Below are positions 17,463 through 27,181 of a DNA stretch of 64,000 bases, in pieces (positions within the stretch are counted from its first letter, which is position 1; every line of letters begins with the position of its first letter). The translations under genes were made by a program, and so were the position numbers. Under the pieces are notes generated by a model. It searched no databases. It was not told the DNA's origin and saw only the letters and a list, made by a program, of their open reading frames with translations. The stretch is from Streptomyces sp. Ru73 (GTDB taxonomy: Bacteria > Actinomycetota > Actinomycetes > Streptomycetales > Streptomycetaceae), in NCBI RefSeq assembly GCF_002920575.1, contig NZ_PQSQ01000021.1, positions 25,631-89,630 on the forward strand. The letters run 5' to 3'.

Positions 17463-18944
17463 ATGGCACAGGATCACACGCAGGCCCCGGTCCTCCAGGC
17501 GCTCGCCGACTACCGCGAGCTCGGACGGATCTCCTTCACGCCGCCCGGACACAAGCAGGCACGCGGCGCCGATCCCCAGGTCCGCGAGGTGCTCGGCGAC
17601 GCCGTCTTCCACGGTGACGTACTGGCCAGCGGTGGCCTGGACGACCGGCGGACCACGGGCCGGGTGCTGGAGCGCGCCGAGAACCTGATGGCCGACGCCG
17701 TGCACGCCTCGCACACCTTCTTCTCCACCTGCGGCAGCTCCCTGTCCGTCAAGGCGGCGATGCTGGCCGTCGCGGGGCCGCACGAGAAGCTCCTCATCGG
17801 GCGGGACGCGCACAAGTCCGTCGTCTCCGGGCTGATCCTCTCGGGCGTGAACCCGGTCTGGGTCGATCCCCAGTGGGACGCCGACCGCCATCTCGCGCAC
17901 GCCCCCTCGCCCGAGGCGTACGAAGCGGCCTTCGACGCCTGCCCGGACGCCCGCGGCGCGCTGGTCACCAGCCCCACGCCGTACGGCAGCTGCGCCGACA
18001 TCGCGGCCATCGCCGAGGTCTGCCACCGGCGCGGCCGGCCGCTGATCGTGGACGAGGCGTGGGGCGCGCACCTGCCCTTCCACCCCGACCTGCCCTCCTG
18101 GGCCATGGACGCGGGCGCCGACGTCTGCGTGACCAGCATCCACAAGATGGGCAGCGGCCTGGAGCAGGGCTCGGTCTTCCACCTGGGCGGCGACCTGATC
18201 GATCCGGCGCTGCTGAAGTCCCGCGCCGACCTGCTCGGCACGACCAGCCCCTCGGTGCTGCTCTACGCGGGCATGGACGGCTGGCGGCGGCAGATGGTGC
18301 TGCACGGCAAGGCACTGCTCGGGCACGCGCTGCAGCTGGCTGCCGAGGTGCGGACCGAGATCGAGAAGATCGACGGGCTGCACGTGAACGACCGGGCCGA
18401 CTTCTGCGGCCCCGGACTCGGGCACGACTTCGACCCGCTGCCCGTGGTCATCGACGTCAGCGGGCTGGGCACGACGGGGTACGCGGCGGCGGACTGGCTG
18501 CGCGCGCACCGGGCCGTCGACGCGCACCTCTCCGACCACCGCCGGATCAGCGCGCAGCTCACGCACGGCGACGACCGCGGCACGGCCGACCGGCTGCTCG
18601 CCGCGCTGCGCGACCTGTCCCGGGCGGCCCCCGAGCTGCGCCCGGCGCCGGCGGTGGACATCCCGCCGCCGGCCCAGCTGCGGCTGCAGCAGAGCTGCCT
18701 GCCGCGGGACGGGTTCTTCGGCGCGACGGAGGACGTGCCGGTGTCCCGGGCGGCCGGCCGCATCTCGGCGGAGATGCTGACGCCGTACCCGCCCGGCATC
18801 CCGGCCGCGCTGCCCGGCGAACGCCTCAACGGACCCGTACTGGACTACCTGCGGTCCGGCATCGAGGCGGGCATGAACCTGCCCGACGCCACGGACACCA
18901 CGCTCGGCACGGTCCGGGTGCTGGTCGAGGAGACCCACCCGTAG
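17463..18944 (+). CDS. Orn/Lys/Arg-type decarboxylase (fold-type I PLP enzyme)
   Basis: A 493-residue enzyme of the group I Orn/Lys/Arg decarboxylase family lacking the N-terminal response-regulator wing, as in Gram-positive SpeA/Cad-like proteins. It begins with FTPPGHKQ, shows FFSTCGSSLSVKAAML (phosphate/PLP binding), DEAWGAHLPFHP (Asp for the pyridine nitrogen, ~residue 197) and SIHKMGSGLEQGS, where the Lys is the PLP Schiff-base residue (~226). It probably decarboxylates arginine, lysine or ornithine to a polyamine precursor; the substrate cannot be read from the sequence. It is divergent from the coiled-coil gene. Confidence 0.9.
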   Translation: MAQDHTQAPVLQALADYRELGRISFTPPGHKQARGADPQVREVLGDAVFHGDVLASGGLDDRRTTGRVLERAENLMADAVHASHTFFSTCGSSLSVKAAMLAVAGPHEKLLIGRDAHKSVVSGLILSGVNPVWVDPQWDADRHLAHAPSPEAYEAAFDACPDARGALVTSPTPYGSCADIAAIAEVCHRRGRPLIVDEAWGAHLPFHPDLPSWAMDAGADVCVTSIHKMGSGLEQGSVFHLGGDLIDPALLKSRADLLGTTSPSVLLYAGMDGWRRQMVLHGKALLGHALQLAAEVRTEIEKIDGLHVNDRADFCGPGLGHDFDPLPVVIDVSGLGTTGYAAADWLRAHRAVDAHLSDHRRISAQLTHGDDRGTADRLLAALRDLSRAAPELRPAPAVDIPPPAQLRLQQSCLPRDGFFGATEDVPVSRAAGRISAEMLTPYPPGIPAALPGERLNGPVLDYLRSGIEAGMNLPDATDTTLGTVRVLVEETHP

Positions 18945-19003
18945 CGGCGGCCCGCCCATAGCGGTGGCCGGTCCGCCGGCGGGTGCGCTCGACGGCGGTG
19001 CGG

Positions 19004-19780
19004 TCAGATCCCTTCGGTGACCGTGAAGAGGCCGCCGTCCGGGTCGCGCAGGGCACAGCGATGGCCGCCGCCCTCGGTCTCCACCGGCGGGGAGACCACG
19101 GCGCCGCCGGTGGCCTCGGCAGCCTCGGCCGCCGCCTTCACGTCCGGTACGCAGAAGTGCACGTGCCAGCGGGGCCGGACGTGCGGGTCCGGCGCGGCCT
19201 CCACCGCTCCCCCGCGCAGCTCGGCCACGGTGTGGTCGCCCTCGCGTACGATCACCCGCTCCTGCTCGTACGCCACGTCGCAGCCCTGCCCGTCGGCGGT
19301 CGCCCAGTGCAGGACCTCCGCGTAGAACATGGCGGCGTCGAACGCGTCGCGGGTGCGCAGCTCCAGCCAGGCCGGCGCGCTGCCCTGCCCGACCGACCAG
19401 CCGGCGGGCACGCGGCCCTCCCAGATCCCGAAGCTGGCGCCGTCCCGGTCGGCGGAGATCGCCGCGCGGCCGGGCCCGAAGGCGCGGGGGCCGACGGCGA
19501 CCGTGCCGCCGCGCTCCCTGATCCGGGCCGCGGCCTCGTCGGCGCTCCCGACGGCGAAGAAGGGCGTCCAGGCGACGGCGACGTGCAGGGTGCTCGCGAG
19601 CTCACCGAGGCCCGCGACCGGATTGCCGTCCACATAGGCGACGGAGAACTCCTCGCCCAGCGCGCCGGGCCGGAAGGACCAGCCCAGTACCGCACCGTAG
19701 AACTCCTCGGCCCCCTTCAGGTCGCGCGCGCTCAGGCTGACCCAGCACGGAACTCCTGGCACAGGTTCGGTCGACGCCAT
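19004..19780 (-). CDS. Two-domain VOC (glyoxalase/dioxygenase fold) protein
   Basis: A 258-residue protein made of two vicinal-oxygen-chelate modules (GVPCWVSLSARDLKGAEEFYG at the start of the first; AWLELRTRDAFDAAMFYAEV at the start of the second). Two-module proteins of this length resemble actinobacterial CFP-30B-like proteins. The ATG at 19780 has an AAAGGAG site 11 nt upstream; an open frame continues further 5' without a ribosome site. Metal ligands and substrate cannot be assigned with confidence. It faces the decarboxylase gene with a 59-bp gap. Confidence 0.85.
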   Translation of the reverse strand: MASTEPVPGVPCWVSLSARDLKGAEEFYGAVLGWSFRPGALGEEFSVAYVDGNPVAGLGELASTLHVAVAWTPFFAVGSADEAAARIRERGGTVAVGPRAFGPGRAAISADRDGASFGIWEGRVPAGWSVGQGSAPAWLELRTRDAFDAAMFYAEVLHWATADGQGCDVAYEQERVIVREGDHTVAELRGGAVEAAPDPHVRPRWHVHFCVPDVKAAAEAAEATGGAVVSPPVETEGGGHRCALRDPDGGLFTVTEGI

Positions 19781-20029
19781 GCTGGACGTCACTCCTTTCG
19801 CAACGGCCGGGCTTTCCCGCACCGGACCCGCCGTGCGACGCACGGCGTGCGGTGCGCGCGCCGACGTCACGGCGCTCCGCACGATCGGCCGCGCGAGGTC
19901 CGGGCCGGCCTGATCCATCCACTCGCCCCACAGTGTCATCCGTCGGCCGGGGACACAGGGGGACGACACCCCGGTCTCCCTCCGAAACCGTCGGAAGTGC
20001 GGACCGGGACTCGGCGCGGCCCCCGCGCC

Positions 20030-22120
20030 TCAGCTCACGGGCACTCCCGAGGCTACCTCCGACAGCGGGAAGTGGCAGGCCACGCGGTGCCCTGGCGTCG
20101 CCGGCTCGGCGGGCGGCGGCTCGGTCGTCGCGCACACCTCCCGCGCGCGGGGGCAGCGGGTGCGGAACCGGCAGCCGGAGGGCGGTTCGGCCGCCGACGG
20201 GGTCTCGCCGCCGAGCGCCGCCGCGCCGCCACCGGCACGGGGGTCGGGCACGTTGACCGTGTCGAGCAGGCCGCGCGTGTACGGGTGCAGCGGGCGTGCG
20301 AGCACGGCCTCCGCGGGACCGGTCTCCACGAGCTTGCCGAGGTACATCACGCCGACCGTGTCCGCCAGGTGCCGGACGACGGCCAGGTCGTGGGAGATGA
20401 AGAGGTAGCCGATGCCCTTCTCCCGCTGGAGGTCGCGCATGAGGTTGAGGATCTGGGCCTGTACGGAGACGTCGAGCGCGGAGACCGGCTCGTCGGCGAC
20501 GATCAGGGCCGGGTCGAGCGCGAGGGCACGGGCCAGGCCGAGCCGCTGGCGCTGCCCTCCGGAGAACTCGTGCGGATAGCGGTCGGCGGCGGCGCGCGGC
20601 AGCCCCACGTCGTCCAGCAGCCGGCCGGTCCGCTCGCGCTGCGCCGCGCGGTCGCCGATGCCCTGGATCGCGAGCGGTTCCCGCAGGAGGGCGCCGACCC
20701 GCATCCGCGGGTCCATCGCGGCGTAGGAGTCCTGGAACATCAGCTGGACGTCGCGGCGGTGGGCCCGCAGCTCCCGCCCGCGGAGGTTCGCCACGTCGCG
20801 CCCGGCGAAGCGGACGGTGCCCGAGGTGGGCGCCTCCAGGCCGACGACCAGCCGGCCGAGGGTGGACTTGCCGCAGCCGGACTCGCCCACGATGCCGTAC
20901 GTCTCGCCGCGCCGTACGGTCAGCGAGATCCCGGCCACGGCGCTGACCTGCCGGGCGCCGCGCCCGGTGCCCCGCCGGGCGAAGGGGCCGGCCCGCAGCG
21001 CGTACTCCTTCACCACGTCGGTCAGGCGCAGCAGGGTCTCGGGCTCGGCCGGCCGCTCACCGCCGGGGGCCGGGGTCCGGGCCGTGACCGCGGCGGCGGG
21101 TCCGGTGGGGTCCCCGGTGTCGTCGGCTTCGGCGGGGTGGAAGCACGCGAAGAGGTGGCCCGGTGCGGTGCCCGGGCCGCCGCTCAGCTCCGGTTCGGCC
21201 GTGCGGCAGGCGTCGGTGGCGAAGCCGCAGCGGGGCGCGAAGCGGCAGCCGGCGGGCGGGGTGTCCAGGGCGGGCGGCAGCCCCGGGATGGTGGCGAGCG
21301 GCTGCCCGGCGCCGGCGGCCCGCTCGGGCAGGGCGGCCAGCAGCGCCCGGGTGTAGCGGTGCCGGGGCGCGGCGAAGAGGTCGTGCACGGCGGCCTGCTC
21401 GGCGACCTTGCCGCCGTACATGACCGCGACCCGGTCCACCCGCCGGGCGATCACCCCGAGGTCGTGGGTGACCAGGATGAGCGCCATGCCGAGGCGGTCC
21501 CGCAGCTCGTCGATGAGCTCCAGGATCTGGGCCTGGGTGGTGACGTCCAGGGCCGTGGTGGGTTCGTCGGCGATCAGCAGCCGGGGCTCACAGATCAGCG
21601 CCATGGCGATGGCGACGCGCTGCCGCATGCCGCCGCTGAGCTGGTGCGGGTAGTTCGTCATCCGTTCGGCCGGGCGGGGCATCCCGACGAGCCGCAGCAT
21701 CTCCTCGGCCCGCTCCCGCGCCTCGGCGCGGCTCGCCCCGGTGTGCAGCAGCAGCGGCTCGGCGACCTGGGCGCCGATGGTCATGGTGGGGTTCAGGGAG
21801 GTGAGCGGGTCCTGGAAGACCATGCCGATGGTGTGGCCGCGGACGTCGCGGAGCACCGGTTCGGGGGCGGTGGCGAGGTCGTGGCCGTCGAAGCGGATGT
21901 GTCCAGCGGTGATCCGGCCGCCGCCGGGGAGCAGTCCGAGGACGGACAGGGCGGTCATGGTCTTGCCGCAGCCGGACTCGCCGACGATGCCCAGGGCCTC
22001 GCCGGGCGCGAGGTCGAGGGAGACGCCGTCCAGGGCGTGCACGGTACGGCCGCGCCGCCCGGCGATCTCGACGTGCAGGTCCTCGATGGCGAGCAGCGGG
22101 CCGGGGGCCTCAGGTCTCAT
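20030..22120 (-). CDS. Oligopeptide ABC transporter, fused double ATP-binding protein
   Basis: A 696-residue protein with two complete Opp/Dpp-type ATPase domains in one chain, equivalent to DppD plus DppF. Domain 1 has [20 protein letters not shown] and [13 protein letters not shown], then the [15 protein letters not shown] cysteine tail. Domain 2 has [24 protein letters not shown] and [13 protein letters not shown], then [15 protein letters not shown]. The cysteine-rich tails are characteristic of peptide importers. It is the last gene of the four-gene importer operon, 9 bp after the second permease. Confidence 0.94.
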   Translation of the reverse strand: MRPEAPGPLLAIEDLHVEIAGRRGRTVHALDGVSLDLAPGEALGIVGESGCGKTMTALSVLGLLPGGGRITAGHIRFDGHDLATAPEPVLRDVRGHTIGMVFQDPLTSLNPTMTIGAQVAEPLLLHTGASRAEARERAEEMLRLVGMPRPAERMTNYPHQLSGGMRQRVAIAMALICEPRLLIADEPTTALDVTTQAQILELIDELRDRLGMALILVTHDLGVIARRVDRVAVMYGGKVAEQAAVHDLFAAPRHRYTRALLAALPERAAGAGQPLATIPGLPPALDTPPAGCRFAPRCGFATDACRTAEPELSGGPGTAPGHLFACFHPAEADDTGDPTGPAAAVTARTPAPGGERPAEPETLLRLTDVVKEYALRAGPFARRGTGRGARQVSAVAGISLTVRRGETYGIVGESGCGKSTLGRLVVGLEAPTSGTVRFAGRDVANLRGRELRAHRRDVQLMFQDSYAAMDPRMRVGALLREPLAIQGIGDRAAQRERTGRLLDDVGLPRAAADRYPHEFSGGQRQRLGLARALALDPALIVADEPVSALDVSVQAQILNLMRDLQREKGIGYLFISHDLAVVRHLADTVGVMYLGKLVETGPAEAVLARPLHPYTRGLLDTVNVPDPRAGGGAAALGGETPSAAEPPSGCRFRTRCPRAREVCATTEPPPAEPATPGHRVACHFPLSEVASGVPVS

Positions 22121-22129
22121 GACGGTTCC

Positions 22130-23032
22130 TCAGTTCTTCTGGAGTCGCACGTCGAAGGCGTCGCGCAGGCCGTCGCCGATGAAGTTGAAGGCGGCGACGA
22201 CGAGGACGATGGCGATGCCCGGCGGGAAGATCAGCCACCAGTGGCCGACCTGGGTGTAGGTGATGCCGGCGGAGAGCATCGAGCCCCAGTCGGCGGCGGG
22301 CGGCGGGATCGACAGGCCCAGGAAGGACAGGTAGGCGACGTAGAGGATGGCGTCGGCGATCTGGAAGGTGGCGTTGACGATGACGGTGCCGAGGGCGTTG
22401 GGCACGATGTGCCGGAAGACCGCACGGGTGCCACCGCCGCCCATCAGGCGCATGGCGTGCACGTAATCGCGGCTGCGCAGGGCCAGTGCCTCGCCGCGGA
22501 TGAGCCGGGCCGGGGAGAGCCAGGCGACGGAGGCGATGATGAGGACGAGGACGGGTTTGCTGGGCGTGACGATGGCGGCGACGACGACCAGCAGGAACAG
22601 TGCGGGGATGGCGAGCGCCGCGTCGGTGATGCGCATCATCGCGGCGTCGAGCCAGCCGCCGAAGTAGCCGGCGACCGCGCCGTAGACGGTGCCGAAGAGC
22701 GTGGCGAGCAGCCCGGCAGCGAGCCCGACCTCCAGCGAGGTCCGGCCGCCGTGCATGAGCCGGCCGAGCATGTCGTACCCCAGGTCGGTGGTGCCGAGGA
22801 GGTGGCCGCCGGTGCCGGGCGCCAGGTTGGCCTGCGAGAGGTCGGTGTGCACCTGGTCGGTGGGGTGGAGCAGCGGGCCGAGGAAGCAGAGCGCGAGCAG
22901 CCCGGCGAGGATGACGGTGCCGAGGAGCGCGAGCTTGTTGCGGGCGAAGACGGCGGCGGTGCGGCGGACGAGGCCGGGGGTGCCGGCGGCGGTGCCGCTC
23001 CCGCCGGCCACGGGCATTCCGGCGGCGGTCAT
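22130..23032 (-). CDS. Oligopeptide ABC transporter permease, DppC/OppC type
   Basis: A 300-residue inner-membrane permease. It has a soluble N-terminus (residues 1-30), a first membrane span LALLGTVILAGLLALCFLG, a periplasmic segment with LLGTTDLGYDMLGRLMHGGR, and further spans. The EAA coupling loop is RGEALALRSRDYVHAMRLMG. The ATG overlaps the stop of the upstream permease by 4 bp, so the pair is translationally coupled. It forms the heterodimeric channel with that gene product. Confidence 0.94.
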   Translation of the reverse strand: MTAAGMPVAGGSGTAAGTPGLVRRTAAVFARNKLALLGTVILAGLLALCFLGPLLHPTDQVHTDLSQANLAPGTGGHLLGTTDLGYDMLGRLMHGGRTSLEVGLAAGLLATLFGTVYGAVAGYFGGWLDAAMMRITDAALAIPALFLLVVVAAIVTPSKPVLVLIIASVAWLSPARLIRGEALALRSRDYVHAMRLMGGGGTRAVFRHIVPNALGTVIVNATFQIADAILYVAYLSFLGLSIPPPAADWGSMLSAGITYTQVGHWWLIFPPGIAIVLVVAAFNFIGDGLRDAFDVRLQKN

Positions 23033-23979
23033 GCGACGCTCCTGATGCGCGGGTCGAGTACGGCGTACGCGATGTCGGTGAGCAGCGAGCCGAGGACGGT
23101 CGCGACGCCGACGACGAGGGTGACGCCGAGCAGGACCGGGAAGTCGCTGCCCTGTGCGGCGTTCCAGAACAGCAGGCCCATGCCGGGGTAGTTGAACATG
23201 GACTCGACGACGAGGGTGCCGCTGAAGAGGGTCGGGAGGTAGAGCCCGAGGAGCGTGGCGAGTGGGATGAGGGCGTTGCGCAGCACGTGCCGGGCCATGA
23301 TCCGGGCGCCGGACTGGCCCTTGGCGCGTGCGGTGCGGACGTACTCCTCGCTGAGGTTGTCCAGGACGGCCGAGCGCATGTAGCGGCTGAACGCGGCGAC
23401 GATGCCGAGTGCCGTGGTCACGACCGGCAGGACGAGCGCGCGTGGCTCGGCGAGGATGCCGCCCACGGTGTCCGCCTGCGGTGCCTGCGCGGGGAAGACC
23501 GGGAACTGCTGGCTGAAGAGCAGGATCAGCACCAGGCCGAGGAAGAAGACGGGGGTGGCGTAGGCGAGGAAGGCGGCACCGGTGAGGAGGTGGTCGGCGG
23601 CCTTGCCGCGGCGTACGGCCTGGAGGATGCCGAGCGGTACGGCGAGGACCGCGGCGAGTGCGATCGCCAGCCCGGCCAGCAGTGCGGTGCGGGGCAGCCG
23701 CTCGCCGAGCAGCGAGGCGACGGACTGGTTGAGCTTGTAGGACTCGCCGAGGTCGCCGGTGAGGAGCCGCCCGAGGTAGATGACGTACTGCTCGGGCAGC
23801 GAACGGTCGTAGCCCTGCTGGTGGTTGAAGTGCGCCACGGCCTGCGGGGTGGCGTGCACGCCGAGGATGGCGCGGGCCGGGCCGCCGGGCAGCATGTGCA
23901 GCAGGACGAAGACGATGACGGAGACGAGCAGCAGCACGACGGCGGCCTGCGCGCAGCGTTTGAGGAGGAAGCGGGTCAC
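23029..23979 (-). CDS. Oligopeptide ABC transporter permease, DppB/OppB type
   Basis: A 316-residue permease beginning VTRFLLKRCAQAAVVLLLVS, with the family features HMLPGGPA near the first span, LGIVAAFSRYMRSAVLDNL and the EAA loop EEYVRTARAKGQSGARI. It ends YAVLDPRIR, as usual for DppB. The GTG at 23979 overlaps the stop of the substrate-binding protein gene by 4 bp and was chosen for that reason and for the family N-terminus. Upstream in-frame sequence is antisense-type shadow of the lipoprotein gene. Confidence 0.94.
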   Translation of the reverse strand: MTRFLLKRCAQAAVVLLLVSVIVFVLLHMLPGGPARAILGVHATPQAVAHFNHQQGYDRSLPEQYVIYLGRLLTGDLGESYKLNQSVASLLGERLPRTALLAGLAIALAAVLAVPLGILQAVRRGKAADHLLTGAAFLAYATPVFFLGLVLILLFSQQFPVFPAQAPQADTVGGILAEPRALVLPVVTTALGIVAAFSRYMRSAVLDNLSEEYVRTARAKGQSGARIMARHVLRNALIPLATLLGLYLPTLFSGTLVVESMFNYPGMGLLFWNAAQGSDFPVLLGVTLVVGVATVLGSLLTDIAYAVLDPRIRSVA

Positions 23980-25802
23980 TTCTCCCGGCCCCCCTTCCGC
24001 ACGAAGTACCAGTCCTGGGGCGCGAGGGTGAGGGTGGGGTTCTGGTCGATGCCGCGCAGGTCGTTGCGGATGACGGAGACCTGGTAGGCGGGGTTGGGCG
24101 TCCAGAGCACCGGCAGCTGCCGCGCGACCCGCCGCGCGTAATCGCGCAGCGCTCCCGGGTCGTCGGAGTACTCGGTGGCCTTGATCAGCCGGTCCGTCCC
24201 GGGGTCGGACCAGTTGCCCATGTTGGAGGGGGCTCCGGTGGCGAAGAGCTGCTCGCCGCTGGGGTTCACCGGGAAGTACCAGCTGCCCTGGGTGCCGAAG
24301 AAGCCCAGCTGCCAGGCCGAGCAGACGGGTTCGCCGGTCTTGCAGGGGACGGTGGTGCCCAGGACAGTGTTCAGCGGCTGCTGGCGGATGTCGAGGGCGA
24401 CGCCCGCCCTGCCGAAGGAGGACTTGATCTCCTGCATGGTGTTGGAGGTCTCGGTCGAGCCGGACTGGGAGAGCAGTTCGAGCCGGAGCTGCCGGCCGCG
24501 CGGGATGCCCTTGCCGCACTCCCCCGGTCCCGTACCGGGCCGTACGCAGCGCAGTACTCCGCCGGGGTCGGACGCCGGTGCCCGCCAGCCGTGCCGGGCG
24601 AGCAGCCGCTCGGCGGCCTTCGGGTCGTACGGGTACGGGTTGCGGTCCAGCAGGCTCGCGGGAACGGGGCCGAGGGTGGGGTCGGCGCTGCCGTGCCAGA
24701 GGACGCGGGAGATGGACTCCTGGTCGATGAGGTGCTGCAGGGCCTGGCGGAGGTAGTCCTGACGGAGCATCGGCCCGGCGACGGGGTGGTGGAAGTTGAG
24801 CACGAGGTAGGTGATCGCCCAGCCTTCCCAGGGGTCGATCCGGTAGCCCAGCTCCTTGAACTTGGTGGCCTGTGCCATCACCGAGGGCGGGATGTAGCCG
24901 TAGTCGACGCCGCCGGCGCGCAGCACGTTGAACTCGGAGTCGGCGGTGGTGAAGGGCTTGAGGACGACGCGGTCGAGGTGCGGCCTGTCGGGGCCCCGGT
25001 ACTTCCTGTTGGGCACCAGCGCGACCTGGCCCGAGGTGTTCCACTTCTCGATGGTCCAGGGGCCGTTGACGGTCTTCCAGAGCGGGTCGGTGGCGAACGC
25101 CGACAACCGCTTGGCGTGCCGGACGAGCCGCGCGAAGACCGTCTTCGGGTCCTCGTGCCGGGGGTTCCAGGCGTGTTCGGGCAGTGCGGTGAAGTTCTGC
25201 AGCTCGTTGGCGGTGAACCAGGCGGGGTTGTACGCGCGGGAGAGCCGGAGCCGGAAGGTGCGCTCCCCGACGACCTCGAACCGCTGCACGTCGTCCGGCA
25301 GCAGGCCGGGCGAGTAGCCGGCCCACTCCTTCTTGTTGTGCTTGATCAGCTCGAACCAGAAGGCCACGTCGCGTGCGGTGACGGGTTTGCCGTCGGACCA
25401 TTCGTACCCCGGCTTCAGGGTGATGGTCACCGTCTTGTTGCCGTCGCTGTACCGGGGCTGCCGCGCGAGGTTGCGCGGGCTGTCCATGGTGAGCGCGTCG
25501 CCCTTCGGCTCGGGCGTGTAGAGCGGCAGGAACAGCAGGTTCTGAATGGCGCTGTTGTAGGACGCCAGGTAGCCGGGGGCGGGGATCGGGAAAATCCAGT
25601 TGGGTGTGGCGGCGGGCGGCAGCGCCATGGTCGCGGTGCCGCCCTCGACCCTGGTGCCGCCCGTGGCGCCGACGTCGGTGATCCGGTCGGCGTTCGGGGC
25701 GCAGCCGGCGAGGACCGCCGCGGCGGTGAGGGCGGCCCCGACTGCCGCCAGCGGCCCGCGGATCCGGGCCCTGCGCGGTCTTCGGGTGGTGCGCGGTCCC
25801 AT
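23976..25802 (-). CDS. Substrate-binding lipoprotein of a peptide ABC importer (SBP_bac_5)
   Basis: A 608-residue family 5 extracellular solute-binding protein. An Arg-rich start and a hydrophobic stretch lead to the lipobox LAGC (Cys ~35), so the mature protein is predicted to be lipid-anchored outside the membrane. The body includes WSDGKPVTARDVAFWFELIK, the family 5 signature. The ATG at 25802 has GGAGGCAGC directly upstream. It is first in the importer operon and divergent from a ROK regulator with an M81 peptidase behind it, suggesting a peptide ligand. Confidence 0.93.
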   Translation of the reverse strand: MGPRTTRRPRRARIRGPLAAVGAALTAAAVLAGCAPNADRITDVGATGGTRVEGGTATMALPPAATPNWIFPIPAPGYLASYNSAIQNLLFLPLYTPEPKGDALTMDSPRNLARQPRYSDGNKTVTITLKPGYEWSDGKPVTARDVAFWFELIKHNKKEWAGYSPGLLPDDVQRFEVVGERTFRLRLSRAYNPAWFTANELQNFTALPEHAWNPRHEDPKTVFARLVRHAKRLSAFATDPLWKTVNGPWTIEKWNTSGQVALVPNRKYRGPDRPHLDRVVLKPFTTADSEFNVLRAGGVDYGYIPPSVMAQATKFKELGYRIDPWEGWAITYLVLNFHHPVAGPMLRQDYLRQALQHLIDQESISRVLWHGSADPTLGPVPASLLDRNPYPYDPKAAERLLARHGWRAPASDPGGVLRCVRPGTGPGECGKGIPRGRQLRLELLSQSGSTETSNTMQEIKSSFGRAGVALDIRQQPLNTVLGTTVPCKTGEPVCSAWQLGFFGTQGSWYFPVNPSGEQLFATGAPSNMGNWSDPGTDRLIKATEYSDDPGALRDYARRVARQLPVLWTPNPAYQVSVIRNDLRGIDQNPTLTLAPQDWYFVRKGGREK

Positions 25803-25841
25803 GCTGCCTCCGCTGTGGTCGGCCGGCCGAAGATGACGAGC

Positions 25842-25872
25842 AAAGTACGGACGGCCGCGAAAAGAAGTCAAG
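25842..25872 (-). promoter_or_regulatory. Candidate promoter of the peptide importer operon
   Basis: On the minus strand TTGACT (25867-25872) is followed 18-19 nt later by TACTTT/GTACTT (25842-25848), about 40 nt before the lipoprotein ATG. Further toward the ROK gene, AACTGC (25893-25898) and GCAGTT (25912-25917) form a short inverted repeat that could be a regulator site. Assignment is by pattern only. Confidence 0.45.
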
Positions 25873-25981
25873 GGTCTGGCGTCACACCGGTAACTGCTGT
25901 TCACTGTCCCGCAGTTGCTTCCCACGCTTCTTTCGACCACCGAAGGAAGTCCCCGCCGTCTCCACCGAAAGGCCGCTCATC

Positions 25982-27130
25982 ATGACCGCCGCCGAGGAAC
26001 AGCCCGGCTCCGCCGCGCACGTCCTCGAACTCGTCGCGAACGGCTCCGCCGCCTCCCGCGCCGACCTCGTACGGGAGCTGGGGCTCGCCGCCTCGACCGT
26101 CTCGGCCCGGGTGCAGGAACTGGTCGACGCGGGCCTGCTGACCGAGGACGGCGAGGGCGCATCCCGCGGCGGCCGCCGCCCGCGCCTGCTGCGCGTCCCG
26201 GAGAGCGGGGCCGTCGCGCTCGCCGCCGACCTCGGCAGCCACCACGTCCGCTGCGGCGCCGTGGGCCTGACCGGCGCGGCCTTCGACGTCGAGGAGCGGG
26301 CGCACGACCTGACGGCGGGGCCGGAGCCCGCCGTCGAACTGATCGTGGAGCGCCTGTCGGCCCTCGCCGAGCGGCAGCGCGCCGCGGGCCGTGCGGTGCG
26401 CGGCGCGGGCATCGGCTTCCCCGGCCCGGTCGACCCGGACACCGGCCGGGTCGTCGCACCGTCCCGGATGCCCGGCTGGCACCTGTACGAGCTGCGCGAC
26501 GTCCTCGCGGCCCGGCTCGGGCTCCCCGTCGTCGTCGACAACGACGCGAACGCGCTGGCCCTGGGCGAACACCGCGCGGCGCACGCCTCACTCCGCCACC
26601 TCGTCGTCGTCAAGGCGGGCCGCGGCATCGGCTCCGGCGTCGTCAGCCACGGGCGGCTCTACCGGGGAGCGCGCGGCTGCGCCGGGGACATCAGCCACGT
26701 ACGGGTCGAGGCGGCCGACGGGCGGCCCTGCTCGTGCGGGAACGTCGGCTGCCTGGAGACCGTCGCCAGCGGCGCGGCGATCGCCGCCGCGCTCCGCGCC
26801 GACGGCATCGAGGCGGACTCCGCCACCGACATCCTGCGGCTGGTCGAGCACGGCGAGCCGCACGCGACGACGCTGGTCAGGCAGGCCGGCCGGCACATCG
26901 GCGCGGTGCTCTCCGTCGTCGTCAACTTCTTCAATCCCGAGGCGGTGGTGCTGGGTGGCGCGCTGTCGGGAGCCGAGCCGCTGGTCGCGGCGGTGCGCGG
27001 CGTCCTGTACGAGCGCTGCCTGCCGATGGCGTCCAGCGAACTGACCATCACCGCGGCCGTCGGCGGCCCGGACGCCGGTCTCACGGGCGCCGGCCTGGCC
27101 GCCCTGCAGGCCGTGCCGGCCGGCTCCTGA
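25982..27130 (+). CDS. ROK family transcriptional regulator
   Basis: A 382-residue ROK repressor. Residues ~10-70 form a winged HTH (SRADLVRELGLAASTVSARV). The ROK sugar-kinase-like domain follows, with ADLGSHHVRCG, the substrate loop, DNDANALALGEH, and the zinc motif CSCGNVGCLE (~residue 250). Conservation of the DNDAN and zinc residues leaves ligand binding possible. The gene is divergent from the peptide importer and 51 bp upstream of the M81 peptidase, so it probably controls both units. The ligand may be a sugar, amino sugar or peptide-derived compound. Confidence 0.93.
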   Translation: MTAAEEQPGSAAHVLELVANGSAASRADLVRELGLAASTVSARVQELVDAGLLTEDGEGASRGGRRPRLLRVPESGAVALAADLGSHHVRCGAVGLTGAAFDVEERAHDLTAGPEPAVELIVERLSALAERQRAAGRAVRGAGIGFPGPVDPDTGRVVAPSRMPGWHLYELRDVLAARLGLPVVVDNDANALALGEHRAAHASLRHLVVVKAGRGIGSGVVSHGRLYRGARGCAGDISHVRVEAADGRPCSCGNVGCLETVASGAAIAAALRADGIEADSATDILRLVEHGEPHATTLVRQAGRHIGAVLSVVVNFFNPEAVVLGGALSGAEPLVAAVRGVLYERCLPMASSELTITAAVGGPDAGLTGAGLAALQAVPAGS

Positions 27131-27181
27131 CCACCTCTCCCCGCCCTCTGTCCTCCGCCGCCGCACAGAAAGCGAGTCAGC

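Noticed and set aside
18983..23191. 1402-codon plus-strand frame across the VOC and ABC transporter genes
   Set aside because: It spans several genes in antisense, with composition but no domain. Not a gene.
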